A model generated the notes under the pieces. It was not told where the DNA came from and did no database searches. It was given only the letters and a program-made list of their open reading frames with translations. A stretch of DNA of 64,000 bases from Amycolatopsis sp. DSM 110486 (lineage in GTDB: Bacteria > Actinomycetota > Actinomycetes > Mycobacteriales > Pseudonocardiaceae), in assembly GCF_019468465.1 (NCBI RefSeq), contig NZ_CP080519.1, positions 186,001 through 250,000 on the forward strand, in the 5' to 3' direction. Shown one piece after another: positions 34,061 to 42,110 of the stretch (position 1 is the stretch's first letter; every line of letters starts with the position of its first letter). The position numbers and the translations under genes were made by a program.

Positions 34061-34927
34061 GTGGACGCGAAGCTGACACTCAAGAGCCTGAGGCGCGGCC
34101 GCCACGATCCGACCCACCGCGAGGAAGCCGACGGGACCCTGTGGCGGACAGCCCTGACCCCGTCCGGGCCGGTCACCTACCGGATCCGGCAACAGCGCCT
34201 GGACGACCTGGACATCGACGCGTGGGGGCCCGGTGCCGCGGAACTCGTCGAGAACATCCGTACCGAGCTCGGCGAACACGACCGTCCAGAGGACTTCCGA
34301 CCGGCACATCCCGTTCTGGAGCGGGCCTGGAGCAGGCTGCCCGGCCTCCGCGTTCCGCGCACGGGACGACTGTTCGAAGCCCTCGTCCCGGCAATTCTCG
34401 AACAGCGGGTGGTCGGTTTGGACGCTCAAGCCGCCTGGACGCGCCTCGTCGGCGCACACGGCGGCCCGGCACCGGGTCCGGCGCCCGACCCGATGCGGGT
34501 CATGCCTTCGCCCGACGTGTGGGCGAACCTTCCGATCTGGGAATGGCGGCGTGCCGGCGTCGACCTGCACCGCTCGAAGACCGTCATCTTCGCCGCACGG
34601 CACGCGGCCAAGCTCAACCGTGCCGCCGGTGACCCCGCTCGCGCGTATCAACTGATGTCAGCGATGCCGGGCATCGGAGTGTGGACTGCAGCGCAGGTCG
34701 GGCACCGCGCGCTCGGCGACGCCGACGCGCTGCCGCTCGGCGACTTCCACCTCGGCCGGATGACCGGCACGGCCCTGCTCGGCCGTCCACTGGCGCAGCA
34801 CGAGATCGAGGCGTTCTACCTGCCGTGGCGGCCGCACCGCTATCGGGTGGTTCGCCTCCTCGAGCTCACTCCGCGCGCTGCGCCGCGGCGCAGCCACCGC
34901 GCACCACGCGCCCGGCCGTTCCGCTGA
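34061..34927 (+). CDS. AlkA-like DNA-3-methyladenine glycosylase (HhH-GPD)
   Basis: This protein of at least 288 residues belongs to the HhH-GPD base-excision glycosylases. It has LVPAILEQRVVGLDAQAAWT, the helix-hairpin-helix MSAMPGIGVWTAAQV and the catalytic Asp in LPLGDFHLGRM. It removes alkylated purines from DNA. GTG 34061 lacks a ribosome site and cuts off HWQPAFP, which fits the family N-terminus (W-x-P-P-x-P). In-frame translation could instead begin at CTG 34019 or ATC 34013, just after GAGGGAGGGG; an in-frame TGA at 33977 bounds it. It is one of three such genes here. Confidence 0.82.
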   Translation: MDAKLTLKSLRRGRHDPTHREEADGTLWRTALTPSGPVTYRIRQQRLDDLDIDAWGPGAAELVENIRTELGEHDRPEDFRPAHPVLERAWSRLPGLRVPRTGRLFEALVPAILEQRVVGLDAQAAWTRLVGAHGGPAPGPAPDPMRVMPSPDVWANLPIWEWRRAGVDLHRSKTVIFAARHAAKLNRAAGDPARAYQLMSAMPGIGVWTAAQVGHRALGDADALPLGDFHLGRMTGTALLGRPLAQHEIEAFYLPWRPHRYRVVRLLELTPRAAPRRSHRAPRARPFR

Positions 34928-34943
34928 CGATTGGCAATGAACA

Positions 34944-34965
34944 GCCTACGTCAAATGACGTAGGC
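34944..34965. promoter_or_regulatory. Perfect 22-bp palindrome upstream of the Rieske operon
   Basis: GCCTACGTCA and its exact reverse complement flank AA. It lies 17 bp after the glycosylase stop and 100 bp before the first gene of the Rieske oxygenase operon. The site suits a dimeric LuxR-type regulator such as the response regulator encoded at the operon end. A terminator hairpin is the alternative. Confidence 0.5.
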
Positions 34966-35064
34966 ACTGCAGTGAATGACTGAGTGACACCTGGGAAAAA
35001 CGAACGATTGCCGGGTTCTCCCGCCCGTCCTACGTTCGATCCAGTGGTTGACGGAAGGAACTCA

Positions 35065-35322
35065 ATGACATCGATCGTCCATTTACTGGATGGTGCCTGC
35101 GTCGCGATCCTCAATGGGTACCGGGACGGCCGGACGAAGCCGGCGGAGTTGCGCGTCAGTCCCTCCGGGTACGAATCCGTTGCGCTCGTCAAACGGGCCG
35201 AACTGTCCCGAGGAAACCCACTGGTACTGCTCGACCTCGATGTCGTCGTCGATCATTCACTCGAAGGCGACAAGACAGCCATCACCTGGGCGGGAACGCC
35301 GGAACAGGAGCCACAATGCTGA
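35065..35322 (+). CDS. Small protein of unknown function heading the Rieske operon
   Basis: This 85-residue protein starts at ATG 35065 after GGAAGGAA and contains LNGYRDGRTKPAELRVSPSG and RGNPLVLLDLDVVVD. No family was recognised. Its stop lies inside the Rieske gene (7-bp overlap), so it is co-translated with the oxygenase and is probably functionally tied to it. Possible roles are a regulatory or accessory subunit; no cysteine or histidine cluster suggests metal transfer. Confidence 0.6.
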   Translation: MTSIVHLLDGACVAILNGYRDGRTKPAELRVSPSGYESVALVKRAELSRGNPLVLLDLDVVVDHSLEGDKTAITWAGTPEQEPQC

Positions 35323-36554
35323 GCGCCGAGGAAAATGCCTATCTCTGCCGCGTCGGGCCAGGCACGCCGATGGGTGCGCTGCTGCGCCGGTACTGGCTCC
35401 CGATCTGCCTCTCGAGCGACGTCGCGGAGCCCGACGGACCTCCCCGGAAGTTCCGCCTCGTCGGCGAGGATTTCGTGGTCTTCCGTGATTCCGCCGGAAC
35501 CGTCGGCGTGCTGGATGAGAAATGCATGCACCGCGGCGCGTCCCTGGCGATCGGCCGCGTGGAGGACTGCGGCATCCGCTGCCTGTACCACGGGTGGAAA
35601 TTCGGGGCGGACGGGACGATCCAGGAGACACCCAATCTCCCCGACTCGCGGTTCCGAAACCGTCTGCGGGCGCCGGCACACCCCGTGCACGAGGCCGGTC
35701 AGATCGTCTGGGTGTACCTGGGCCCGGCGGACAAGCAGCCCCCGCCGCCGAGCTACGTCTGGATGAACGTGCCGCCTGGCCACCTCGCGACGACGAAGGC
35801 CGTTCAGAGGGGCAACTTCATCCAGGGGGTCGAGGGAGAGATCGACTCATCCCATGTCGGCCTGCTCCACCAAACCGAGATCGCCCTCGCCAGGACAGGC
35901 GAATACGACCCGGACGGTATCGGCCGGGACCGCTTCCCGACGACCGACGACGCTCCCCTGCTCGAGGTCGAGGACACGAAGTTCGGCTTCCACTACGCGG
36001 CGATCCGGAAACTCAAGGGTGAGCACGAAGGCCAGTCCTACGTGCGCGTCACACCGTTCATCATGCCGTTCCAGGCGCTGATCCCCCCGATGAACCTGGG
36101 CTTTCTCTACGTCCCGATCGACGACACGCACACCTGCACGTACGTGGTGACGGGCGATCCGGCGAAGCCGATCGACAAGGCGGAATGGCTGAAGTGGCGG
36201 AGCCTCCAGGATGTCCAAGCGCCGGACTACGTCCTGAGTCCAGTGCAGGATCGCGAGGCGATGGTGGCGGGCACCTCGTTCTCGGGAGTGGCCGGCCTCA
36301 TTCCTCAGGACGCACTGGTGACCGATTCGATGGAACCCATCGTCGACCGGTCGAAAGAGCATCTCGTCGCGGCGGACATCGCCGTGGTGCGCATGCGGCG
36401 CCTGCTGATCGACGCGGCGCGCAGTGTCGAGGCGGGCGGCGATCCCGTGGGGCTCGACGGCTCCGTCGACTGGGCCAAGTTCACCGCCGGGTCGGGAGTC
36501 ATCCCCCAGGGGGTTCCGTGGCAGACGCTGGTCCCGACGAACGTCACTGATTGA
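35316..36554 (+). CDS. Rieske [2Fe-2S] aromatic ring-hydroxylating oxygenase (phthalate dioxygenase type)
   Basis: This 412-residue oxygenase starts MLSAEENAYLCRVGPGTPMG, the typical opening of phthalate 4,5-dioxygenase-like (type IA) oxygenases. Rieske ligands are CMHRG...CLYHGWKF, and the mononuclear iron site is EGEIDSSHVGLLH (D-x2-H-x4-H). The homomeric alpha-only class works with a single flavin/ferredoxin reductase, which is the next gene. Substrates of the class include phthalate, vanillate, carbazole-type and other aromatic acids; no specific one can be named. It overlaps the small upstream gene and is followed directly by the reductase. Confidence 0.87.
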   Translation: MLSAEENAYLCRVGPGTPMGALLRRYWLPICLSSDVAEPDGPPRKFRLVGEDFVVFRDSAGTVGVLDEKCMHRGASLAIGRVEDCGIRCLYHGWKFGADGTIQETPNLPDSRFRNRLRAPAHPVHEAGQIVWVYLGPADKQPPPPSYVWMNVPPGHLATTKAVQRGNFIQGVEGEIDSSHVGLLHQTEIALARTGEYDPDGIGRDRFPTTDDAPLLEVEDTKFGFHYAAIRKLKGEHEGQSYVRVTPFIMPFQALIPPMNLGFLYVPIDDTHTCTYVVTGDPAKPIDKAEWLKWRSLQDVQAPDYVLSPVQDREAMVAGTSFSGVAGLIPQDALVTDSMEPIVDRSKEHLVAADIAVVRMRRLLIDAARSVEAGGDPVGLDGSVDWAKFTAGSGVIPQGVPWQTLVPTNVTD

Positions 36555-36628
36555 TCAAACCGCCCATCTCTCCGGGAGGCCGGCCGCCGGCCGGCCTGCA
36601 CGAAGCGACGACGAAGTGGAGTCGAACG

Positions 36629-37597
36629 GTGACCCAGACGGACATGACACGGCGAGAGGTCGAACTCGACCTCGTGGTGGTGCGACGAACCGTGATCGCC
36701 CAGGAGGTCGTCGAGCTGGTCCTCGCGAGCCGGTCGGGAGAGGGCCTTCCCGCGTGGGAAGCCGGCAGCCACGTGGATCTTCTCCTCGACGACGGGCTCG
36801 TGCGGCAGTACTCACTCTGCGGTCGGCCGGCGCGCGCCGAGTGGCGCGTCGCGGTGTTGCGCGAACACGATGGCCGCGGAGGGTCGGCCCACGTCCACGA
36901 TCGGCTGACCGAAGGCGCCGCTGTGCGCGTTCGGGGGCCGAGGAACAACTTCCCGCTGCTGCCGTCGCCGCGCTACCTGTTCGTCGCCGGCGGGATCGGC
37001 ATCACCCCGATCCTGCCCATGGTCGCCGCGGCCGAGGCGGCCGGCGCCCGGTGGCAGCTCTTGTACGGAGGGCGCACCCGTGGGTCGATGGCCTACAGTG
37101 CGGAGCTCGCGTCGAGATACGGGAACCGGGTCGTCCTCTGCCCGGAAGACGAGAACGGCCGGCTCGACCTGGACGAATGGCTCGGAACTCCGGCCGACGA
37201 TGTCCTCGTCTACTGCTGTGGACCGGAGTCCTTGCTGCTCGCGGTCGAGGAACGGTGTGCGAGGTGGAAGGCCGGCTCGTTGCGGCTGGAGCGCTTCGTC
37301 CCGAAGGCAGTACCCGATTCGCCGGGCCGCTCGTCGTTCGAGGTCGAGCTGGCTCGTACCGGCGGCTCGCTGACGGTAGCACCCGACGAAACCATTCTCA
37401 GAGCAGTGGAACGCGCCGGGGTCCGGCCTCCCTATTCGTGCGAGCAGGGTACGTGCGGGACCTGTGAGACGAAGGTTCTTTCCGGAACGCCGGACCATCG
37501 TGACTCCCTGCTCACCGACGAGGAACGGGAAGAAGGCAAGACCATGATGATCTGCGTGTCCCGGGCCGGGTGCTCGAAACTCGTACTCGATTTATGA
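36629..37597 (+). CDS. Phthalate dioxygenase reductase-type oxidoreductase (FMN, NAD, [2Fe-2S])
   Basis: This protein of about 322 residues has the PDR order: FMN/FAD barrel (AGSHVDLLLDDGLVRQYSLC), NAD domain (FVAGGIGITPILPM) and a C-terminal plant-type ferredoxin with SCEQGTCGTCETKV and a final cysteine in ICVSRAGC. It passes electrons from NAD(P)H to the Rieske oxygenase. GTG 36629 follows GTGGAG; an in-frame TTG at 36551 overlapping the oxygenase stop, and ATG 36644, are alternatives. The pair forms a complete two-component oxygenase. Confidence 0.85.
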   Translation: MTQTDMTRREVELDLVVVRRTVIAQEVVELVLASRSGEGLPAWEAGSHVDLLLDDGLVRQYSLCGRPARAEWRVAVLREHDGRGGSAHVHDRLTEGAAVRVRGPRNNFPLLPSPRYLFVAGGIGITPILPMVAAAEAAGARWQLLYGGRTRGSMAYSAELASRYGNRVVLCPEDENGRLDLDEWLGTPADDVLVYCCGPESLLLAVEERCARWKAGSLRLERFVPKAVPDSPGRSSFEVELARTGGSLTVAPDETILRAVERAGVRPPYSCEQGTCGTCETKVLSGTPDHRDSLLTDEEREEGKTMMICVSRAGCSKLVLDL

Positions 37598-37708
37598 TGT
37601 CGTGGAGCCCGGCCGGCACCGGATCCGATATCCCCGCCGGGTCACCATCAGGCGTGCTGTCCTCGGCGGCACGATCAGCCTCACCACGTCGGTCCACCGG
37701 GAGCAGTA

Positions 37709-38971
37709 ATGGCCACTGATCACGGCCTTCAGGCGATGTCGCGGGTCGCGGCGACCTTGGCCGGATCGGGTTCCCTGTCCGACACTCTCACCGCCCTGGC
37801 AGGCGAGGTCCGGCGGTCGGCCGGACTCGCGGCCGTCCACATTCAACTCAGCGAGGCAGGCTGGCGCACGCTGCCCATCGGAGCGTTGTCAGGTCTGCCC
37901 GGAACCGCGGACGAATTGCGCGACCGGCTCATCCAGTGCCAGGCGCTCGGCGCCGAACTGGTGTCCCTCAACGCGATTGCCCAACGCAGGCCCGTTGTCG
38001 TATCCCACCGCTGGGAGACCTTTCGCACCAATCCCGCCTGGGCGCCGATCCTGTCGATACATCAGGCGATTTCCTGGGAGAGCTTCGTGGCAGCGCCGTT
38101 GATCTTGCCCGACGGTGTGCTCGGTTACCTGAGTGCCTTCTACCCACCCGGACAAGAACCGGATCCCGACGAGATCTACTTCCTGTCGGCCGTCGCGGAC
38201 CAGGCCGCGGTGACGATCGACCACGCCGGGATGATCGTCGACAGCCGAGCCCGCGCGGTTATGGAGGAGCGTCGCAAGTTCGCCGCCGACCTGCATGACT
38301 CCATCGTGCAGGAGATGTTCTCGTTGTCGATGCACGCGAGGGCGATCGAACTGACCAACGAGACGTCCGGGGCCGGTGCGGTCGCCAAAATTCGCGCTGA
38401 CGCCGCTCGGGTGGTGGATCTGTCGCAGTCGGTGGTGAAGTCGTTCCGTTCGATGATCGCGGAACTGCGGGCACCGCAGCCTCCGGAAAGGTCCGTGGTG
38501 ATGTCGATCCGCGAGTGGGTCGCCGAGGCGAGTCTCGGCACCGATCTCACGGTGAAGGTCGTCGACGAGGTCGGCGACATGGACCTGCTTCCCGAGCATC
38601 GAGAGGAAGTGTGGTACCTCGTTCGTGAAGCGTTCCACAACGTCGTCAAGCACGCCCAGGCGAAGCACGCGGTCATCCGATTCGCGCAACGACACGAGGA
38701 GTCCCGAACCCTCCTGGTCATCGAGACGTCCGACGACGGAGTGGGGTTCCAACAGCGAAGCTCGCGTCCCGGCCACGTCGGTTTGCTTTCGATGAGCGAA
38801 CGCGCCGAGCGCCTTGGGGGGAAGCTCACCATCGTGACCCGGCCCGGCAGCGGCACTCTCGTGCGCCTCGAGTTCTGCCCCGCCGAGCCGGGAAGCAGGT
38901 CGGTCCCTGCCGACGGCGCCGTCCCGATCGAATGGCAGGAACCGTCCGACGTGGCGAGCGAGAAGCAGTGA
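37709..38971 (+). CDS. Sensor histidine kinase with GAF domain (NarL-type partner)
   Basis: This 420-residue kinase has an N-terminal GAF-like sensor domain (about residues 10-175), a HisKA_3 dimerisation helix with His196 in FAADLHDSIVQEMFSL, and a HATPase_c domain (EAFHNVVKHAQAKHAVIRF; GVGF; GLLSMSERAERLGGKL). No membrane segment is seen, so it is a cytoplasmic sensor, possibly of an aromatic substrate. It starts 111 bp after the reductase and shares GTGA with the response regulator. A fragment of a close paralogue survives at 13565-13795. Confidence 0.87.
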   Translation: MATDHGLQAMSRVAATLAGSGSLSDTLTALAGEVRRSAGLAAVHIQLSEAGWRTLPIGALSGLPGTADELRDRLIQCQALGAELVSLNAIAQRRPVVVSHRWETFRTNPAWAPILSIHQAISWESFVAAPLILPDGVLGYLSAFYPPGQEPDPDEIYFLSAVADQAAVTIDHAGMIVDSRARAVMEERRKFAADLHDSIVQEMFSLSMHARAIELTNETSGAGAVAKIRADAARVVDLSQSVVKSFRSMIAELRAPQPPERSVVMSIREWVAEASLGTDLTVKVVDEVGDMDLLPEHREEVWYLVREAFHNVVKHAQAKHAVIRFAQRHEESRTLLVIETSDDGVGFQQRSSRPGHVGLLSMSERAERLGGKLTIVTRPGSGTLVRLEFCPAEPGSRSVPADGAVPIEWQEPSDVASEKQ

Positions 38972-39639
38972 ACGCGCCGGCAGCCGAGCAGATCCGACTG
39001 ATGCTCGTGGACGACCACGCGGTGGTCAGGGCTGGGCTGCGTTCGTATGCTGACGCGGTTCCCGGTCTTTCGGTGGTGGGCGAGGCCGTTGACGGGGCCG
39101 ACGCGCTGGGGCGCCTCGCGGAACTGGCCCAGGAGGGCCGGCTACCGGATGTGATCCTGATGGATCTGGTCCTACCGGGTATCGACGGGATACAGGTCGG
39201 CAGCCTGATCACCGCGCGGTATCCCACCGTGAAGATCCTGATCATGACCAGCTTCAGCGAGACGGGGAACGTCCGGCGGGCCATCGACGCCGGCTTGTCC
39301 GGTTACCTCCTCAAAGACGCGGGTTCCGACGAGATCGTCGCGGCGGTTCGAGCCGCGACTCGCGGCGAGCTTTATCTGGACTCCGCGATCACCCGCTGCC
39401 TGACCGGCCCGGCCGAACGAGGCGGCACAGGTCTCGACGGGCTGACGCCGCGCGAGCGTGAGGTGCTGATCCACATCGCGACGGGGCTGTCCAACATCCA
39501 GATCGCGAACAAGCTGCAGATCAGTGAACGCACGGCCCGCACCCACGTCAGCAACCTGTTCGCCAAGTTGGGCGTCGCCTCACGGACCCAGGCCGCGCTG
39601 CTCGCCGTCCGCGAGGGTCTCACCTCGGAGTCGACCTGA
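38968..39639 (+). CDS. NarL/LuxR-family response regulator
   Basis: This 223-residue response regulator has a receiver domain with LMLVDDHAVVRAGLR, the phosphoacceptor Asp66 in VILMDLVLPG, and Lys in YLLKDAGSDE. The C-terminal LuxR HTH reads LTPREREVLIHIATGLSNIQ then IANKLQISERTARTHVSNLF. GTG 38968 overlaps the kinase TGA, ensuring coupled expression. It probably activates the upstream oxygenase operon, for which the palindrome at 34944-34965 is a candidate site. Confidence 0.87.
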   Translation: MNAPAAEQIRLMLVDDHAVVRAGLRSYADAVPGLSVVGEAVDGADALGRLAELAQEGRLPDVILMDLVLPGIDGIQVGSLITARYPTVKILIMTSFSETGNVRRAIDAGLSGYLLKDAGSDEIVAAVRAATRGELYLDSAITRCLTGPAERGGTGLDGLTPREREVLIHIATGLSNIQIANKLQISERTARTHVSNLFAKLGVASRTQAALLAVREGLTSEST

Positions 39640-39687
39640 CCTGACCCGATGGGCTGGGCCGTCCGCTCCGGCGAACCTGAATGTCGG

Positions 39688-40923
39688 TCACCGTGCCGGC
39701 AGTGCACCGGTCGTGCCGGCGTGGGGATTGCGGGCGGCGAGGACGGTGAACACGGTGGCGATGAGGGCCAGGCCGCCGTACCCGAGAGCGATCTGCGGTA
39801 GCGACAAGGACGCGGAGAGCCGGCCGGCGATGAGGGCGGGGATCGTCGCGCCGCAGTAGGAGAGGATGTAGACGACCGTGAAGATCGGTGCCCGGTCGGC
39901 CACGTCGCTGCCCTCCAGCAGGCCGCGGGTGGCGGAACTGATGGCGATGCCTTGGCTGGCGCCGGCAACGATCGTCGCGGCGAAGAACAGCACCAGCGCA
40001 CCGGCCGCGATCGCCGTGATGATGCCGATCATCCCCACCAGAAACCCGATCATGCCGACGCGCTGGGCCACCGCCGGCGTGAACCGGCCACCCAGCGGAG
40101 CGCCGAGAACACTCGGACCCATGTACGCGGCGAACACCAGCCCCAAAATGAGGGGGCTCTGACTGTGGAGCTGGTCTTCGACCAACGCCGGCACGAAGGC
40201 TTGAAAGAAGGCCCCGGTCGCCCAGGTGGCGAGGAGCACCGCCGCCGCGACGGGGAGCAGGTGCCTCACCCTGGCCGGAACGCGGACCCGGGGCCGCAGC
40301 GACCGCCAGGCACCCGGCGTCGGAGTGACGGTTTCCGGGCTCACGATGATGAGCGCGGCAGAGACGAGAAGCAGGCCGATCACCACCAGGTAGACGAGAT
40401 CACGCGGCCACGGACCGAACTGGACCAGCGCGCCGGAACCGATGGCACCGACGGCGAGGCCGAGCATCACTGTCTGGCTGGAGGCGACGGACGCCAACCA
40501 AGCGGGCCTGGCCGGTGCGGCGTCGACGATGTAGGACGTGAGGCTGCTGCTGGCCACGCCGGCACCGAAGCCCATCAGGAGCCGACCGGCGATCAAGACG
40601 CCGACGTGATGCACGTTCAGCAACAGCACACACCCCAGCAGGAGCAGACCGAGGCTGGCGACGGAAGTGGGCCGTCGCCCCAGGTGGTTCGACACCCGTC
40701 CCAGCACCAGCAGTGTGCTGAGGGTGGCGACGGAGTAGGCGACGACGGTGATCGAGATGTCGGCGTTGGTGAACCCGTCCTCGGCCCGGTAGATGTTGAA
40801 CAGCGGGATCGTCGAGCCCACCGCGGCGAACGACGCCACGAGCGCGACCATCGCGGACAAGAACGCCAGGGTGCGTGTTGTCCCCCGTCGCGCGACGCCG
40901 GTCTTTGGTGACACGTTGGACAT
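39688..40923 (-). CDS. MFS transporter
   Basis: This 411-residue 12-TM transporter has the motif A-like loop RVSNHLGRRPTSV and GRLLMGFGAGVASSSLTSYI. Substrate class is unknown; the layout is that of drug/metabolite efflux permeases. It converges on the response regulator gene and diverges from DoxX across 208 bp containing the perfect operator at 41042-41057, so it is probably repressed together with the DoxX and SnoaL genes. ATG 40923 follows AAAGGCGTGG; an upstream extension to 40962 is not MFS-like. Confidence 0.82.
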   Translation of the reverse strand: MSNVSPKTGVARRGTTRTLAFLSAMVALVASFAAVGSTIPLFNIYRAEDGFTNADISITVVAYSVATLSTLLVLGRVSNHLGRRPTSVASLGLLLLGCVLLLNVHHVGVLIAGRLLMGFGAGVASSSLTSYIVDAAPARPAWLASVASSQTVMLGLAVGAIGSGALVQFGPWPRDLVYLVVIGLLLVSAALIIVSPETVTPTPGAWRSLRPRVRVPARVRHLLPVAAAVLLATWATGAFFQAFVPALVEDQLHSQSPLILGLVFAAYMGPSVLGAPLGGRFTPAVAQRVGMIGFLVGMIGIITAIAAGALVLFFAATIVAGASQGIAISSATRGLLEGSDVADRAPIFTVVYILSYCGATIPALIAGRLSASLSLPQIALGYGGLALIATVFTVLAARNPHAGTTGALPAR

Positions 40924-41041
40924 CGAGCCACGCCTTTCTCTTCGTCTGATGTTCTGAACCACGCCGCGGCTTCACCAGGAGTCTCGCTGTGTCTCGATCC
41001 AGGAGGGGACGTGCTTCCGGCAACGTCCGTCCATCACACAT

Positions 41042-41057
41042 TGGACTATACAGTCCT
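41042..41057. promoter_or_regulatory. TGGAC-N6-GTCC operator between MFS and DoxX genes
   Basis: TGGACTATACAGTCCT carries the same TATACA core as the site at 47849. It lies 118 bp from the MFS start and 75 bp from the DoxX start, between divergent genes. In the minus orientation TATAGT could be a -10 element. Confidence 0.6.
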
Positions 41058-41131
41058 CTTGACTGAGGCGGATCGGGCCGCGATGCGCATGTGGCGCACT
41101 GTCCCCGAACTCCATTGCCCGGAGGGAACGC

Positions 41132-41575
41132 GTGTGGTCGGCCGCGGCCGTGCTCGCACGCCTCGCGTTGGCCGCCGGATTCCTCTCGGCCGTCGCCGAT
41201 CGGTTCGGCGGGTGGGGCCTGCCGCACACCGGACAGATCGCGTGGGGCAATTTCGCCGCGTACACCGCCTATACGCACAGTCTTTCACCGTACGTGCCCG
41301 ACGGGCTCACCGGCGCGGCCGCGTGGGGCGCGACGGCCGCGGAATCGGTACTGGGCCTGACGTTGCTGGCCGGCGTCCTCGTGCGCTGGTCCGCCTGGGC
41401 GGCAACGGCGCTACTGGCGGTGTTCGGTGTGTCGATGGGGTTGTTCCTGGGCTGGGAAGCTCCGCTGAGCGCCTCGGTCTTCGCCGCCGCGGCGGCTCTG
41501 CTGCTGGCTCTCTCCCCCGTCGACACGTTCACCTTCAGCTTCGACCGGCTTTTCCAGCGGAAGCGAACCGATTAG
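41132..41575 (+). CDS. DoxX-family membrane protein
   Basis: This 147-residue protein has four hydrophobic helices and the DoxX-type opening ARLALAAGFLSAVADRFGGW. DoxX relatives take part in thiosulfate:quinone oxidation, oxidative stress or unknown membrane redox roles. The start is GTG 41132 after GGAGGGAAC. It is flanked on both sides by operators of the shared family, 41042-41057 before it and 41576-41591 right after its stop, and is followed by a SnoaL-like gene. Confidence 0.78.
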   Translation: MWSAAAVLARLALAAGFLSAVADRFGGWGLPHTGQIAWGNFAAYTAYTHSLSPYVPDGLTGAAAWGATAAESVLGLTLLAGVLVRWSAWAATALLAVFGVSMGLFLGWEAPLSASVFAAAAALLLALSPVDTFTFSFDRLFQRKRTD

Positions 41576-41591
41576 GGGACTATGCAGTCCA
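41576..41591. promoter_or_regulatory. Operator-family dyad between DoxX and SnoaL genes
   Basis: GGGACTATGCAGTCCA starts on the base after the DoxX stop codon and ends 54 bp before the SnoaL-like ATG. Half-sites are GGGAC/GTCCA, with one mismatch from the consensus. Confidence 0.5.
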
Positions 41592-41645
41592 GTCATCCTT
41601 GGTAGGTTCGGATCGCGGCCGATTCACACACTGAGGGTGGCACCC

Positions 41646-42050
41646 ATGCCTGAGACCAAGACGAACATCTCCGTCGTAGACGACTTCTTTCGAGCAGTCG
41701 AACGTGGCGACATCGACACCGCGCGTGCCCTCTACGCCCAGGATGCCGTGATCTGGCACAACGACGGTGCCGGCGAACAAGACCGCGAAGCCAATCTCGC
41801 CGTCCTCCGGCTGTTCAGCACGGCCATCCGCGGCCTGCGCTTCGACGTGTCACGCCGTGTCGACGTCGGAGACGGGGTCTTCCAACAGCACGTCCTGCGC
41901 GGGCAGCTGCCCAACGGCGAGGAGTCCGCTCTCGACATCGCGATGTACCTCGCCGTCAGCGGCGGCAAGATCACCCGAATCGAAGAGTACTTCGACGTCG
42001 CCGGCGTGACCCACATCATCGCTATTGCCGGCGAATCCGGAGGGGCGTGA
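41646..42050 (+). CDS. SnoaL-like / nuclear transport factor 2 family protein
   Basis: This 134-residue single-domain NTF2-fold protein has the typical opening VVDDFFRAVERGDIDTARAL, ALYAQDAVIWHN and a C-terminal GKITRIEEYFD. Members are cyclases, isomerases, hydrolases or binding proteins; the activity cannot be told. ATG 41646 is preferred to GTG 41637. It carries its own operator-family site upstream. An IS481-family element has inserted 60 bp after its stop, so any downstream gene partner was separated. Confidence 0.8.
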   Translation: MPETKTNISVVDDFFRAVERGDIDTARALYAQDAVIWHNDGAGEQDREANLAVLRLFSTAIRGLRFDVSRRVDVGDGVFQQHVLRGQLPNGEESALDIAMYLAVSGGKITRIEEYFDVAGVTHIIAIAGESGGA

Positions 42051-42110
42051 AACCGGCCTCCTTGGCAGCGCTCCAGAGTGCTCCCCAGCGCACTTGGCCG
42101 ATGCCCTAGG

